Origin: Nostoc sp. TH1S01
Lineage (GTDB): Bacteria > Cyanobacteriota > Cyanobacteriia > Cyanobacteriales > Nostocaceae
Length of the DNA stretch: 64,000 nucleotides
Assembly: GCA_018993265.1 (NCBI GenBank)
Contig: JAGKSW010000015.1
Location: forward strand, 1 to 64,000
Reading direction: 5' to 3'
The translations under genes were made by a program, and so were the position numbers. The notes under the pieces were generated by a model, which saw nothing but the letters and a program-made list of their open reading frames with translations, had not been told where the DNA came from and did no database searches. Positions 7,655 to 16,432 of the stretch are shown here, piece by piece. Every line of letters starts with the position of its first letter. Positions within the stretch are counted from its first letter, which is position 1.

Positions 7655-9883
7655 TCAACTACGAATACGAAAACCTTGTTGTCCATTAATTGGGTCGAAA
7701 AGGACATCGTATTTATCAAGAAATCCAATACCACTATTCACAAATACAGGCTGTTCTGCTTGGACAGAAATATTCATCTTCCATAAATTAAATCCGTCAC
7801 GGGTACCCGGTACTACCGTGTAGTCTAAAACCCTAGGAATGGATATTTTAACAGTATTTTCTGGGCGTAAACTTCCTGGTTTAAGTTTACCTGCCAGGGA
7901 AGCTGATTTAAATTCAACAAAACCATTTCTAGCTATAGTGTCAATAACCATTTTGCTATTACAGCTATTCTTCATCGCACTGCCAGAAATAGTTAAACAA
8001 ACTCCGTTCAGTCGAGAGTCCCATCTATTACCAGGGATGCCATTAATTGTTGGTTGTTGTTGCCAAGCAGCCATCTTAAAACCTTCTCGATTTTTTCCTG
8101 TTAAGCCCAGAGTCAATCTACCGTTATTGTTATTACCAGCATTACCCGTGATAATCAATCCATTACTCAAATTTCCTGGTAGTTTTCTCAACGGGTTATA
8201 AAGAAGTGTTCGTTCAGAATAATTGACACCAATCATACCAGAGAAGGCTGTACCACTTTTCGCCGAGCAATTCGGTTTTTGGGGCGTACATTTGCGGCTA
8301 GTTACAACCTGTACAGGAACAGGTTCTTCAGTTGCTAGTAAACCTATTTTGAAGGTAGTGTAAACTAATTCTCCTTCTAAGATAGTCCCATCACTCAATA
8401 CTTCCTTGACAACTTGTCCTGTTTTACGAATGGGAGCGTTACCTAAAAATTTCTTGGGAACTCTTAAACCTGCCGAACCTGTATCTAATAAAACACGTCT
8501 TGGGCTACCGTTTGCCACAGAAATCTCTAAAAAATAGCCTCGACCTGATTGACCAAGAGAACCTTTTGTATATAAAGGTACAGATGATGTATCAAAAGTA
8601 GGCTTTCGGCGTGTAATTTGCGAAGTATCTCGCAATGCAGGGTTGGCAAAGATTTCTAAAAATCCTGCTTGTCGCTGCGCCATAGGTTCTGGTGCAATAT
8701 CCCAAAGACTTTCGTAGTAAAAAAACACAGCACCTAAACCGCGTTGTTGAGCTACCTGTACTTGAGACTGAATTTGTTGAAGAGAAACTGGGCGATTTCG
8801 CAATCCTGTCATAATACCTATGCCAGTAGGTATATATTGTTGTGTTTCTATAACTTCTGGGCGAGTAATTTGACTGAGAAAAGCTTCTAAATCGTTACGA
8901 TAAACTTGCATAACTAGCTCATCCACAATTCCCAACCTTACCCAATTCAGCCAGTCTTGGAGTTGAAATTTATAAGCAAAGTCGTAGTAATTAGGAGAAA
9001 CAGAAATAATCGCATTAGGCTTTCTCTCCTTCACCGCTTGATTAAGTTGGAGCATGAATGCTGTAATTTTATCTGCTCGCCATTGCACCCATGCTTGAGC
9101 TTGGGGGTTAGGTGGAGGTGGGTTGCCAGTTTCTTCTGTATATAGTTTAATTGTGTAAATGTCGTAACCAAAATCGACAGGCAAACTCATGTGGTCATCA
9201 AACTGAATCCCATCAGCGTTATATTTGGTAATAATTTCGACTACAAGGTCAGTAATAAATTTTTGTACCTCTGGGTGGAAAGGATTAAACCACGCTACTT
9301 CACCCGCCGCAGTAATTGAAGTTTGAGTTCCATCTTGCTTTTGCGTTAACCAATTGGGATGAGCAGATGCTAATTCTGATGTTAAGGGAACCATAAACCC
9401 AAATTCAAACCAAGGTATAGTTAGTAACCCTTGACGACGACCTTGACTAATAATATCAGCAATAACATCTTGTCCTTCTGTGCCCTGGAAGAAAAAAGGG
9501 ATACCTAGTTGTTGTGCTACCGCACTGGGGTATTTTGTATAACCATCATTCCAAACTACGGGATAGACTGTGTTAAAGTTCAATCGCCGCAATTGAGCCA
9601 TTGCGTCCTGGACTTTGGCTTGATACTTCATAATGTCAAAGTCATTATTAGTCAGCCAAACTCCGCGAATTTGTTGCCGAGGTGATGTAGGTATTTGAGC
9701 AGTTATAGGTGTCAAATTGCCTAGCAACAATACTGTGATAAATGAGGACGCAAACAAAACTGGCAAAAAACGCTGAATTGAACGCCAGTTTACACGGCGG
9801 AAAACAAATTGTTTAAGTATAGTTAATAGTTTAGTTGCCCAAGGATGAATTTGTGAGCCTTGGTTATGGAAATGAGTAGACAT
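7655..9883 (-). CDS. Secreted GHL10-type glycosyl hydrolase fused to an aspartic-protease-like domain
   Basis: A 742-residue exported protein. A basic N-terminus and a hydrophobic stretch at about residues 40-62 (FLPVLFASSFITVLLLG, then ITAQ) look like a signal peptide or anchor. Residues of about 70-395 are a family-10-like glycosyl hydrolase (GHL10/DUF187): IRGVWLTNNDFDIM, VYPVVWNDGYTKYPS, DGIQFDDHMSLP, AIISVSPN and YRNDLEAFL. The second part, about 440-742, carries a pepsin-type motif LLDTGSAGLRV (Asp467) and a second VIDTIA (Asp648), 181 residues apart, like the two lobes of an aspartic protease or the DUF3443 family. The second motif lacks the usual glycine, so activity is uncertain. GHL10 proteins usually end after the barrel, so the extension is noteworthy. 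Confidence 0.75.
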   Translation of the reverse strand: MSTHFHNQGSQIHPWATKLLTILKQFVFRRVNWRSIQRFLPVLFASSFITVLLLGNLTPITAQIPTSPRQQIRGVWLTNNDFDIMKYQAKVQDAMAQLRRLNFNTVYPVVWNDGYTKYPSAVAQQLGIPFFFQGTEGQDVIADIISQGRRQGLLTIPWFEFGFMVPLTSELASAHPNWLTQKQDGTQTSITAAGEVAWFNPFHPEVQKFITDLVVEIITKYNADGIQFDDHMSLPVDFGYDIYTIKLYTEETGNPPPPNPQAQAWVQWRADKITAFMLQLNQAVKERKPNAIISVSPNYYDFAYKFQLQDWLNWVRLGIVDELVMQVYRNDLEAFLSQITRPEVIETQQYIPTGIGIMTGLRNRPVSLQQIQSQVQVAQQRGLGAVFFYYESLWDIAPEPMAQRQAGFLEIFANPALRDTSQITRRKPTFDTSSVPLYTKGSLGQSGRGYFLEISVANGSPRRVLLDTGSAGLRVPKKFLGNAPIRKTGQVVKEVLSDGTILEGELVYTTFKIGLLATEEPVPVQVVTSRKCTPQKPNCSAKSGTAFSGMIGVNYSERTLLYNPLRKLPGNLSNGLIITGNAGNNNNGRLTLGLTGKNREGFKMAAWQQQPTINGIPGNRWDSRLNGVCLTISGSAMKNSCNSKMVIDTIARNGFVEFKSASLAGKLKPGSLRPENTVKISIPRVLDYTVVPGTRDGFNLWKMNISVQAEQPVFVNSGIGFLDKYDVLFDPINGQQGFRIRS

Positions 9884-10356
9884 TCGTAAATAATTATACT
9901 TTATTTGTAATATTTATTTATAACATTTGGTTGAATACAAACGAAAAATTGCTGCACCAGTAAAACTAATGCAAATATAGTTAATTTCAGGTAATTGACG
10001 CAGCTAACAGTTGAATAGTGCCAGGATTTGCCAGAAATAAATGATATTGTGTCTAGTGAAAATTGATGACTGAAACCGCAGGAGATAGGACTTTAAACTT
10101 GCTGCACACAATGATCAATACTCACCCAGACACAATATTGGGTATCTTCAAATATAAAATTTCAGATTTTTGAGCCAGATGATGAAGATGAATATCCTCA
10201 TACCAAGTTGCAGCCAAAGAGAGTAACCTGGAGTGGGAGTAGGGAGTGGGGAGCGGGGGAGTAGGAGTACTATTTCTGAAAGCAACTTAGTATCAAATCA
10301 AAGCAATGAACGAATGGCTAAATTCTGACTTTTGACTGCCACAAATGATCTTGAGT
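9884..10356. other. 473-base intergenic stretch, no gene seen
   Basis: It lies between the divergent side of the glycosyl hydrolase gene and the end of the M48 gene. It is AT-rich and shows no convincing reading frame or RNA gene. The only structure noticed is a G-rich short tandem repeat near 10231-10268 built on GGGAGTGGGGAG-like units, a type repeated between rpoC1 and rpoC2. Confidence 0.6.
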
Positions 10357-11232
10357 TTACCAGTTACGCCAACCGCCTTTGGTTGGCACTTCACCGGAAC
10401 TTTTCGACCCATGAGTTTGCAGTAATGTTTGATATTCTTGACTACTCGCCCAACGGTCAATTTCTCTAGCGCGTAATACTGGGACGGGGTGGCTTAATTG
10501 GGCTGTACGGGCGACTTTTACCATTTCGCCTAATTCTGTTTTACTAATATCATCATAAGCACGGGCTTGGGCAACAAAAGCATCGAGGTTGAGTTGCGGT
10601 GCGAGGGTTGGGGAACCACCTGCGAGTTTCATCAATACAGACATAACAACTCTAGGGTTTTGGGTGGCTAGCAAAGCGGCGCGATCGCAGGTAAACTCAG
10701 CACAGCGTACCCATTCTAAAAGTTGTGTTTGAATAGCTTGTGCCAACAAATTCCCCACATTCGGCACAATAGCCGCCGCTAAGATTAATAAATTCACAGG
10801 CGTTAAATAAACACTATGGTCGCATTTAAGATGTCCTAATTCATGAGCAATTACCGCCTGAATTTCTTCTGGTGTCAGAATATCTATCAAGGAAGTGTGC
10901 AGCACCACAAAAGGTTGTTTACCCCGCATGGCAAAAGTATAAGCATTAGGTGCCGGATGTTGCCGCACATATAATTGAGGTGGTTCAATATCTAAAACTT
11001 TGCAAGCTTCTAGTAATAATTTATGTAAATCTGGCAGTTGATTTTCACTGACTAAAACACTAGAGGCAATATTTTCTACATAAAAAATCTGCTCTGCCAT
11101 TGGCCCAAGCCAATTTCGTACCATCAAATCAATACCAGGTATTTGTTTGAGAGCTTTGGTAGATTCCAAGTCTAAGGGATGACGAAAGGAGTCAGCTTTT
11201 AAACCAATTAGCGGGTTTTTGATGAGTGACAT
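10357..11232 (-). CDS. M48 family zinc metalloprotease (HtpX/Ste24-like)
   Basis: A 291-residue protease with the zincin motif HELGH at residues 130-134 and the third zinc ligand region EFTCDRAAL about 55 residues later. A hydrophobic segment (NLLILAAAIVPNVGNLLA) lies between them and probably anchors it to a membrane. The N-terminal 90 residues have the VYVRQHPAPNAYTF-like strand typical of the family (here LYVRQHPAPNAYTFAMRG). Members of M48 degrade misfolded membrane or secreted proteins; the particular substrate is not known. It is transcribed with its neighbours on the minus strand but with no evident operon partner. Confidence 0.9.
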   Translation of the reverse strand: MSLIKNPLIGLKADSFRHPLDLESTKALKQIPGIDLMVRNWLGPMAEQIFYVENIASSVLVSENQLPDLHKLLLEACKVLDIEPPQLYVRQHPAPNAYTFAMRGKQPFVVLHTSLIDILTPEEIQAVIAHELGHLKCDHSVYLTPVNLLILAAAIVPNVGNLLAQAIQTQLLEWVRCAEFTCDRAALLATQNPRVVMSVLMKLAGGSPTLAPQLNLDAFVAQARAYDDISKTELGEMVKVARTAQLSHPVPVLRAREIDRWASSQEYQTLLQTHGSKSSGEVPTKGGWRNW

Positions 11233-11289
11233 GATGTAGCAAGTTGAGAAAATAAGGTAATTAGAGCAGCAAAAAATTAAAGCCTGTGG

Positions 11290-12372
11290 TCATTCTACCA
11301 AACTAGAAATTTGTTGAGTTACTGCCGAATTTTTTTGGAGTTGCTGAATAAATTCTTCTGGGGAAAAATCACCTGCATTATTAGTTATTAACCAATTTTT
11401 TAGCGGACTATGCCAAAACTTATGGTAAATAATCACTCCTTTTGCATTTAAGATAGCTGATAAGTAGCTAAAGGAAGAGTGGCTCATTACAAGTACGTTT
11501 GCTGATGACATTCTTTGAAGCGTCTCTATTGGATCAGCGTTAACAAACTTTTCTAAATTGGGTATAACATCAAATTCTGCCAGTTGAGTTGATTTAGAAT
11601 CAACCACAACCGTACTTTTTAACATACTATGTTGGTTGGGTGTAACTGTAAAAGATTGTGTTGGCAGTTCGGTATGTAATTCAAACACATAGTCGAGTTT
11701 GAATCTGTCCAGAATTGCACTGATTTTTTGAGCTACAGAAATGTAATATTGATTTGATAGCATTCTTTGAGAAGCTACAAACAATAAGTCACCTCTTCTC
11801 ACATGTATCGCAATGCGAATTACTGATGATTGCTGTAGCGAGAAAGGAGAAACATCCTTGACATATTGTAAAGTTTCTGGATAAATATCTGTAATATTAT
11901 AGGTAAGTAGGACTTTAGCCAAAATAAAAGTTTGGTTTTTAATTGCCTTTCTTCTAAGTTTTTCAAAAATTAACAAATCAAGATTATGAATATAATCAGT
12001 ACAGTAATCAACTGGTAGTTCTATATCTGAGGGAATTTTAAATATCTTATTGTATTCATTAACAATATCTTGATTTACCGTGTTCTGCTCCAGAGCGATC
12101 AAACCTTGATAATCTAATTTAGCTAATGCTGAATGAATGTATGGTACATTTAGAAATCGGGAAACAGCATAAATGCCATATATTCTTTGAATCTGCGCTC
12201 CAGCACCATCAGTAAATCGCTCATTCGCATAAGTTAATCCCACCAGATTAGTACTAGGGGAAATTCCCATTAATCGCCAATAAAACCGGACTGAATTATT
12301 AACAAACTGAGTCTTCTTAAATTTTATTATTTTAGTTAAGTCACGAATTAAATTAGTAGCAAATGATTTCAT
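11290..12372 (-). CDS. Fucosyltransferase-like (GT11-type) glycosyltransferase
   Basis: A 360-residue protein with the nucleotide-sugar-binding signature HVRRGDLL at about residue 195, as found in alpha-1,2- and alpha-1,6-fucosyltransferase-like enzymes. It also has an N-terminal GAGAQIQRIYGIYAVSRF segment and a C-terminal VLVMSHSSFSYLSAILN segment that fits the acceptor/donor site of the same fold. It has no transmembrane helix. It is AT-rich relative to its neighbours and stands alone, without other polysaccharide genes beside it. The substrate is unknown; an enzyme for exopolysaccharide or lipopolysaccharide decoration is the likeliest role. Confidence 0.7.
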   Translation of the reverse strand: MKSFATNLIRDLTKIIKFKKTQFVNNSVRFYWRLMGISPSTNLVGLTYANERFTDGAGAQIQRIYGIYAVSRFLNVPYIHSALAKLDYQGLIALEQNTVNQDIVNEYNKIFKIPSDIELPVDYCTDYIHNLDLLIFEKLRRKAIKNQTFILAKVLLTYNITDIYPETLQYVKDVSPFSLQQSSVIRIAIHVRRGDLLFVASQRMLSNQYYISVAQKISAILDRFKLDYVFELHTELPTQSFTVTPNQHSMLKSTVVVDSKSTQLAEFDVIPNLEKFVNADPIETLQRMSSANVLVMSHSSFSYLSAILNAKGVIIYHKFWHSPLKNWLITNNAGDFSPEEFIQQLQKNSAVTQQISSLVE

Positions 12373-12695
12373 TATTATTTGGGTAGGGGTAAGTATTTTG
12401 TCTTACGGTTTTCAATTGAATAATATAAAACACAAAATATTGAAGCTAACTTATATATTTTTATAAGAAAACAAGAAAAAACATATATCAACAAACACTC
12501 ACCAGTATAGCAGTCCTATATGAATTACAACCAACTCTCCTCCCCAATCCCTACCTAACAGGTGTAGGTTGTTTACAACTAAAAGGAGTGAAAGCAATAA
12601 AAATCTTGAACGGGGAGGGGAGAAGCACAGCTTTGTCGGGGTGGGGTTGAAGGGTTTTCGTAAGTAATCAAGCGGAAATAATCGGAATTCATAGA
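12373..12695. other. 323-base intergenic stretch, no gene seen
   Basis: AT-rich at its upper end (after the glycosyltransferase start), then G/C tracts near 12540-12660 that include CTCCTCCCCAATCCC and GGGGAGGGGAG. These are short repeat-like sequences of the type scattered through this genome. No reading frame with coding character is present. Confidence 0.55.
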
Positions 12696-13163
12696 TTATT
12701 TATCTTCTACCTGTCCAGCCGTTAATATTTGGGCTGCGGTTAAATCTAGCATAGGAAAAGTTATAGATTGGATAATGTCTGTTCCTGGAAATACAGATTC
12801 TTCATCTGGAGAGACAACTTCAACTACCATTGCAACAGAATGCAGATCAGGATTGATTGTAGCTCTTCCAAGAGCGATCGCTTCTACTAACTCTTGCGTC
12901 AAAACCATCAAGTCTGGTAGTCGCATATGAGTTCTATTACCTATGACCACAACTTCTGTATCTTTATGGCGGATGAGTTGAATTGGCACAAACTTGAGAA
13001 ACTGCGATAGTAGATAAAGAGAAATTAAGTTATTTCTATCGCTTTCTGGAGGCCTTTCTACCAACTCTCTATCCACAAGTTCGTATCGAGTATCTGTGCC
13101 ATCATCATAAGCAAGATACTCTTCCAATGTGAGTTTCCTGACTTTTGTGGTGATAAACTCTTT
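12696..13163 (-). pseudogene. Uma2 family endonuclease with internal deletion of the nuclease core
   Basis: The frame starts only at a TTG (13127), giving 143 residues. The normal Uma2 N-terminus (TTKVRKLTLEEY) is still readable in the same frame up to a stop near 13164, but has no usable start. The C-terminal half jumps from VVEVVSPDEES straight to VFPGTDIIQSITFPMLDLTA. In the intact Uma2 gene of this window (44151-44738) about 43 residues lie between the matching points, including [22 protein letters not shown]. That block holds the PD-(D/E)xK lysine region, so this copy should be inactive. The deletion kept the reading frame. Uma2 proteins are very common in cyanobacteria and their role is not settled. 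Confidence 0.75.
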
Positions 13164-13208
13164 TACTTACCATCACTTTAAATTCATATCTTAACCAATT
13201 TTTCTTGA

Positions 13209-14252
13209 ATGTGGGATTACGAGCAGTTATTTAAAATTATTGAAGAACTAGTCATGCACCATTCGCCTAGTGGTGTAGAGGGTGAGATTAACCAATTTTT
13301 GCTCCAGCAATTTGCTGCGCTGGGGGTAGAAGTATGGAGCGATCGCGCCGACAATATTATTGCTAAAATTCCAGGGAAAGACGCTAGTAGAGCGATCGCT
13401 ATTACCGCGCACAAAGATGAAATTGGCGCAATTGTCAAAACTATCGGCGATGCGGGTAAAGTAGAAGTCCGCAAACTTGGCGGTGCTTTTCCTTGGGTTT
13501 ATGGCGAAGGTGTGGTTGATTTGCTAGGAGACAATGAAACTATTTCCGGTATTCTCAGCTTTGGTTCTCGCCATGTGTCTCATGAATCTCCGCAAAAAGT
13601 CCAGCAAGAAGATACACCTGTAAAATGGGAAGATGCCTGGATTGAAACCAAGCGTACCACAGCCCAACTAGAAGCCGCAGGTATTAGACCAGGAACTAGA
13701 ATGGTCGTTGGAAAACATCGCAAACATCCCCTTCGCTTAAACGATCATATTGCCAGCTACACCTTAGATAATAAAGCTTCTGTTGCTATTCTGTTAGGTT
13801 TAGCGCAAACCCTGAAGCAACCAGCCTGTGATGTATATTTAGTAGCCTCAGCTAAAGAAGAAGTCGGCGCAATTGGGGCGTTATTTTTTACCCAAAATCA
13901 GCAATTAGATGCTTTGATTGCTTTAGAAATTTGTCCCTTATCTGAGGAATACCCAATACAGGATAATGAAAGTCCGGTGTTGCTGTCTCAAGATGCCTAT
14001 GGCATCTATGATGAAAACTTGAATCTGCAATTGTGCTGTGCTGCAAAGCAACTAGATATACCTGTACAATTAACCATTCTTAGTGGTTTTGGTAGTGATG
14101 CTTCCATTGCCATGAAATTTGGCCATGTCGGTCGTGCAGCTTGTTTGGCATTTCCCACACAAAACACCCACGGTTATGAAATTGCCCATTTGGGAGCGAT
14201 CGCTAATTGTATTAATCTGTTAAAAGGTTTTTGTGAAACTTTTACAGAATAA
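13209..14252 (+). CDS. M42 family metallopeptidase (glutamyl aminopeptidase/endoglucanase M-like)
   Basis: A 347-residue dinuclear zinc aminopeptidase. Metal-site motifs are ITAHKDEIGAIV (about 63-74), LDNKASVAILLG (about 188-199) and SAKEEVGAIGA (about 217-227, with the catalytic EE pair). A later GFGSDASIAM and AFPTQNTHGYEIAH supply the last metal ligand. M42 enzymes form large tetrahedral cytoplasmic particles that trim peptides. The ATG follows a T-rich leader without a strong ribosome binding site. It converges on tRNA-Thr, whose 3' end abuts the stop codon. Confidence 0.92.
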   Translation: MWDYEQLFKIIEELVMHHSPSGVEGEINQFLLQQFAALGVEVWSDRADNIIAKIPGKDASRAIAITAHKDEIGAIVKTIGDAGKVEVRKLGGAFPWVYGEGVVDLLGDNETISGILSFGSRHVSHESPQKVQQEDTPVKWEDAWIETKRTTAQLEAAGIRPGTRMVVGKHRKHPLRLNDHIASYTLDNKASVAILLGLAQTLKQPACDVYLVASAKEEVGAIGALFFTQNQQLDALIALEICPLSEEYPIQDNESPVLLSQDAYGIYDENLNLQLCCAAKQLDIPVQLTILSGFGSDASIAMKFGHVGRAACLAFPTQNTHGYEIAHLGAIANCINLLKGFCETFTE

Positions 14253-14324
14253 AGCCGATGACGGGATTTGAACCCGTGGCCTGCTGATTACGAATCAGCT
14301 GCTCTACCGCTGAGCCACATCGGC
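14253..14324 (-). tRNA. tRNA-Thr (anticodon CGT)
   Basis: The minus strand gives a 72-base cloverleaf: acceptor GCCGATG/CATCGGC, D arm GCTC-AGCGGTAGA-GC, anticodon stem GCTGA/TCAGC with loop TTCGTAA (anticodon CGT, reading ACG), and T arm CGGGT-TTCAAAT-CCCG-like. The discriminator is T and no CCA is encoded. Its 3' end directly abuts the stop codon of the convergent M42 peptidase gene. Confidence 0.95.
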
Positions 14325-14357
14325 ATACACGAAAATGAATTATAGCATTATTTACCA

Positions 14358-14630
14358 ATGGTAGACCCAAATCCCAAAACCCGCCTTAATCCAGAACAAT
14401 ATGCGCGTTTAAAAGCAGAAATAGCGGCTCCTTATCGTGGCTTACGGCAATTTATCTATATTGGTGTGGGTGCTTCTAGTTTTATTGGCGCATTTGTCTT
14501 CTTTTTTCGCGTCCTTGCAGGTAAAGAACTTGATAGTGCTTTACCAAATTTGGCATTGCAACTCGGAATTGTTGCTCTGATGGTTTTTTTGTGGCGCTGG
14601 GAAAAACGCCGCCAACAGCTCAATAAATAA
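14358..14630 (+). CDS. Small two-helix membrane protein, DUF3493 (LPA1/Rep27-like) family
   Basis: A 90-residue protein: a polar N-terminus (NPEQYARLKAEIAAPYRGLRQ), two transmembrane helices at about 35-51 and 64-80, and a basic C-terminal tail WRWEKRRQQ. The pattern matches the cyanobacterial/chloroplast DUF3493 family, which I recall as related to the low-PSII-accumulation 1/Rep27 proteins of photosystem II assembly. That functional link is family knowledge and not shown by this sequence. It is a single gene with 33 bases to the divergent tRNA-Thr. Confidence 0.7.
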   Translation: MVDPNPKTRLNPEQYARLKAEIAAPYRGLRQFIYIGVGASSFIGAFVFFFRVLAGKELDSALPNLALQLGIVALMVFLWRWEKRRQQLNK

Positions 14631-14873
14631 GTACAATCACTAATTTCTTTTCCATTAATAGAATTTACACTGCCTAGGAATAACTTTGGTAGAGACATTG
14701 CATTGCCAAATGTCTCACTTTGACTGACTCTTATGCGAGTTTATATATCTTAATACTCTTAAACTTTCTTAAGGTTTAGACATGTTATGCAATGTAAAGA
14801 GAGAAAATATAAAAAAAGTATTAGGAAATTAGGAAAAATCAAAATATCTGCGAAACTTGTAATTGTTCAAACG

Positions 14874-14948
14874 GGGTCAGCCAATATAAAGACCCTGAAG
14901 ATAAATACATAGTTCTTAGATAGGGTCAAATACAATATAAAGACCCTG
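14874..14948. repeat. Two tandem GGGTC...CAATATAAAGACCCTG units
   Basis: CAATATAAAGACCCTG occurs twice, at 14882-14897 and 14933-14948. Each copy is preceded by GGGTC (14874-14878 and 14923-14927), so each unit can form a GGGTC/GACCC stem with an A/T loop. They lie in the 629-base gap (14631-15259) between the DUF3493 gene and the sugar nucleotidyltransferase gene. They could be regulatory sites or small RNA hairpins for the downstream gene; nothing in the sequence decides. Confidence 0.7.
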
Positions 14949-14966
14949 CATTTAGGAAAAAACTAA

Positions 14967-15018
14967 AAAATCAAAAGCGTCAAGACTAGCAGTTTGTTAG
15001 CTTGACGCTTTTGATTTT
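14967..15018. repeat. Long stem-loop with 18-base perfect arms
   Basis: AAAATCAAAAGCGTCAAG (14967-14984) is the exact reverse complement of CTTGACGCTTTTGATTTT (15001-15018), with a 16-base loop that can extend the stem a little (CTAGC...GTTAG). The T-rich end on the plus strand would allow it to act as a transcription terminator, but it is 337 bases past the nearest plus-strand stop. It might also terminate a short RNA starting in this gap. The rest of 14631-15259 shows no gene. Confidence 0.7.
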
Positions 15019-15259
15019 CTAACTCACATCCCGCAGGTTGAAATCGAAATTTGGGGATTTTGTAAATAACGCTAAAAGGCTTATCAGATTACAATCTTAC
15101 ATAAAAAGCCCCTTGCTAATATCATTTTTCAAAATAACGGAAGTTTTTGCCTGTCTGTAGAATGTGGGACAATATACGGTGCTGAACAGAGTATGCCAGG
15201 AATAATTCTTCAAATAAAGACCGATTATTAAAGTTGCGTCAACATCTTTACATTCTTTT

Positions 15260-16432
15260 ATGAAAGCCATGATTCTTGCTGCAGGTAAAGGAACTCGTGT
15301 TCGTCCCTTTACATACACTCTTCCAAAGCCTATGCTGCCAATTATCAGAAAACCGTTAATGGAGTATTTAATAGAACTTCTACGACTGCATGGTTTTACA
15401 GACATTATAGTTAATGTCAGTCACTTAGCTAAGGAAATTGAAACTTATTTTGGTGACGGTTCTCGTTTTGCTGTACAAATTGATTATTCTTTTGAAGGAC
15501 GTATTGATGATGAAGGTAAGTTAATCGGTGAACCACTGGGAACCGCAGGTGGTATGAAACGTATTCAAGATTTTTATCCTTTTTTTGACGATACATTTAT
15601 AGTTCTTTGCGGTGACGGATTAATTGATGTTGACTTAAAGGCTGCTGTGGAATGGCATAGAAGTAAGGATTCTATCGCAACTGTTATTGTTAAGTCAGTA
15701 TCAAAAGATATTGTTTCTAATCATGGGGTAGTTGTCACTGAAGAAGGGCGTGTTAAAAGTTTTCAGTCAAAACCTCCTTTAGACGAAGCCTTAAGTAACA
15801 TTGTTGATACGGGAGTTTATATTTTTGAGCCTGAAATTTTTAAATACATACCTTCTGGTGTTGAATATGATATTGGCAGTCAATTATTCCCAAAATTAAT
15901 AGAAATAGGAGCGCCCTTTTATGGGCTTGAAATGGATTTTGAATGGATAGATGTAGGTAAAACGCCAAACTACTGGCAAGCCATCCATGATATCCTCTCA
16001 GGAAAAATTAAAAATGTACAAATCCCAGGAAGAGAAATTGCTCCAGGTATTTATACTGGCTTAAACGTTGCCGTTGATTGGGATAAAGTAGATATCACTG
16101 GCCCAGTTTACATCGGTGGTATGACCAGAATTGAAGATGGAGCGAAAATTGTTGGCCCGTCAATGATTAGTCAAAATTGCTGGATATGTAGTGGTGCAAC
16201 TGTAGATAACAGCGTAATTTTTGAATGGTCGCGTTTAGGGCCAGGAATCCGTTTAATTGATAAGATGGTCTTCGGTCGTTATTGTGTTGATAAGACTGGA
16301 CAAACAATAGATGTCCAAGCGGCTGCTTTAGACTGGTTAATTACCGATGCTCGACGAGTACCAGAATATTATACACCGCTTGAGAGGCAGGCCATTGAAG
16401 AATTGCTGGGAACAAATGAGCCAAATTATTGA
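15260..16432 (+). CDS. Sugar-phosphate nucleotidyltransferase (mannose-1-phosphate guanylyltransferase-like)
   Basis: A 390-residue NDP-sugar pyrophosphorylase. The N-terminal nucleotidyltransferase domain has the signature LAAGKGTRVRPFTYTLPKPM (residues 6-25), GTAGGM, and VLCGDGLIDVD with the metal-binding aspartate. After about residue 245 come left-handed beta-helix repeats (GPVYIGGMTRIEDGAKIVGP, ICSGATVDNSVIF). This layout fits GDP-mannose or dTDP/UDP-sugar pyrophosphorylases used for polysaccharide precursors; the nucleotide and sugar cannot be read off. The stop overlaps the convergent membrane-protein gene by 7 bases. Confidence 0.85.
   Translation: MKAMILAAGKGTRVRPFTYTLPKPMLPIIRKPLMEYLIELLRLHGFTDIIVNVSHLAKEIETYFGDGSRFAVQIDYSFEGRIDDEGKLIGEPLGTAGGMKRIQDFYPFFDDTFIVLCGDGLIDVDLKAAVEWHRSKDSIATVIVKSVSKDIVSNHGVVVTEEGRVKSFQSKPPLDEALSNIVDTGVYIFEPEIFKYIPSGVEYDIGSQLFPKLIEIGAPFYGLEMDFEWIDVGKTPNYWQAIHDILSGKIKNVQIPGREIAPGIYTGLNVAVDWDKVDITGPVYIGGMTRIEDGAKIVGPSMISQNCWICSGATVDNSVIFEWSRLGPGIRLIDKMVFGRYCVDKTGQTIDVQAAALDWLITDARRVPEYYTPLERQAIEELLGTNEPNY

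Noticed and set aside
7839-8201. 120-residue plus-strand frame opposite the glycosyl hydrolase
   Set aside because: Antisense shadow within the aspartic-protease-like part; composition is not that of a real gene.
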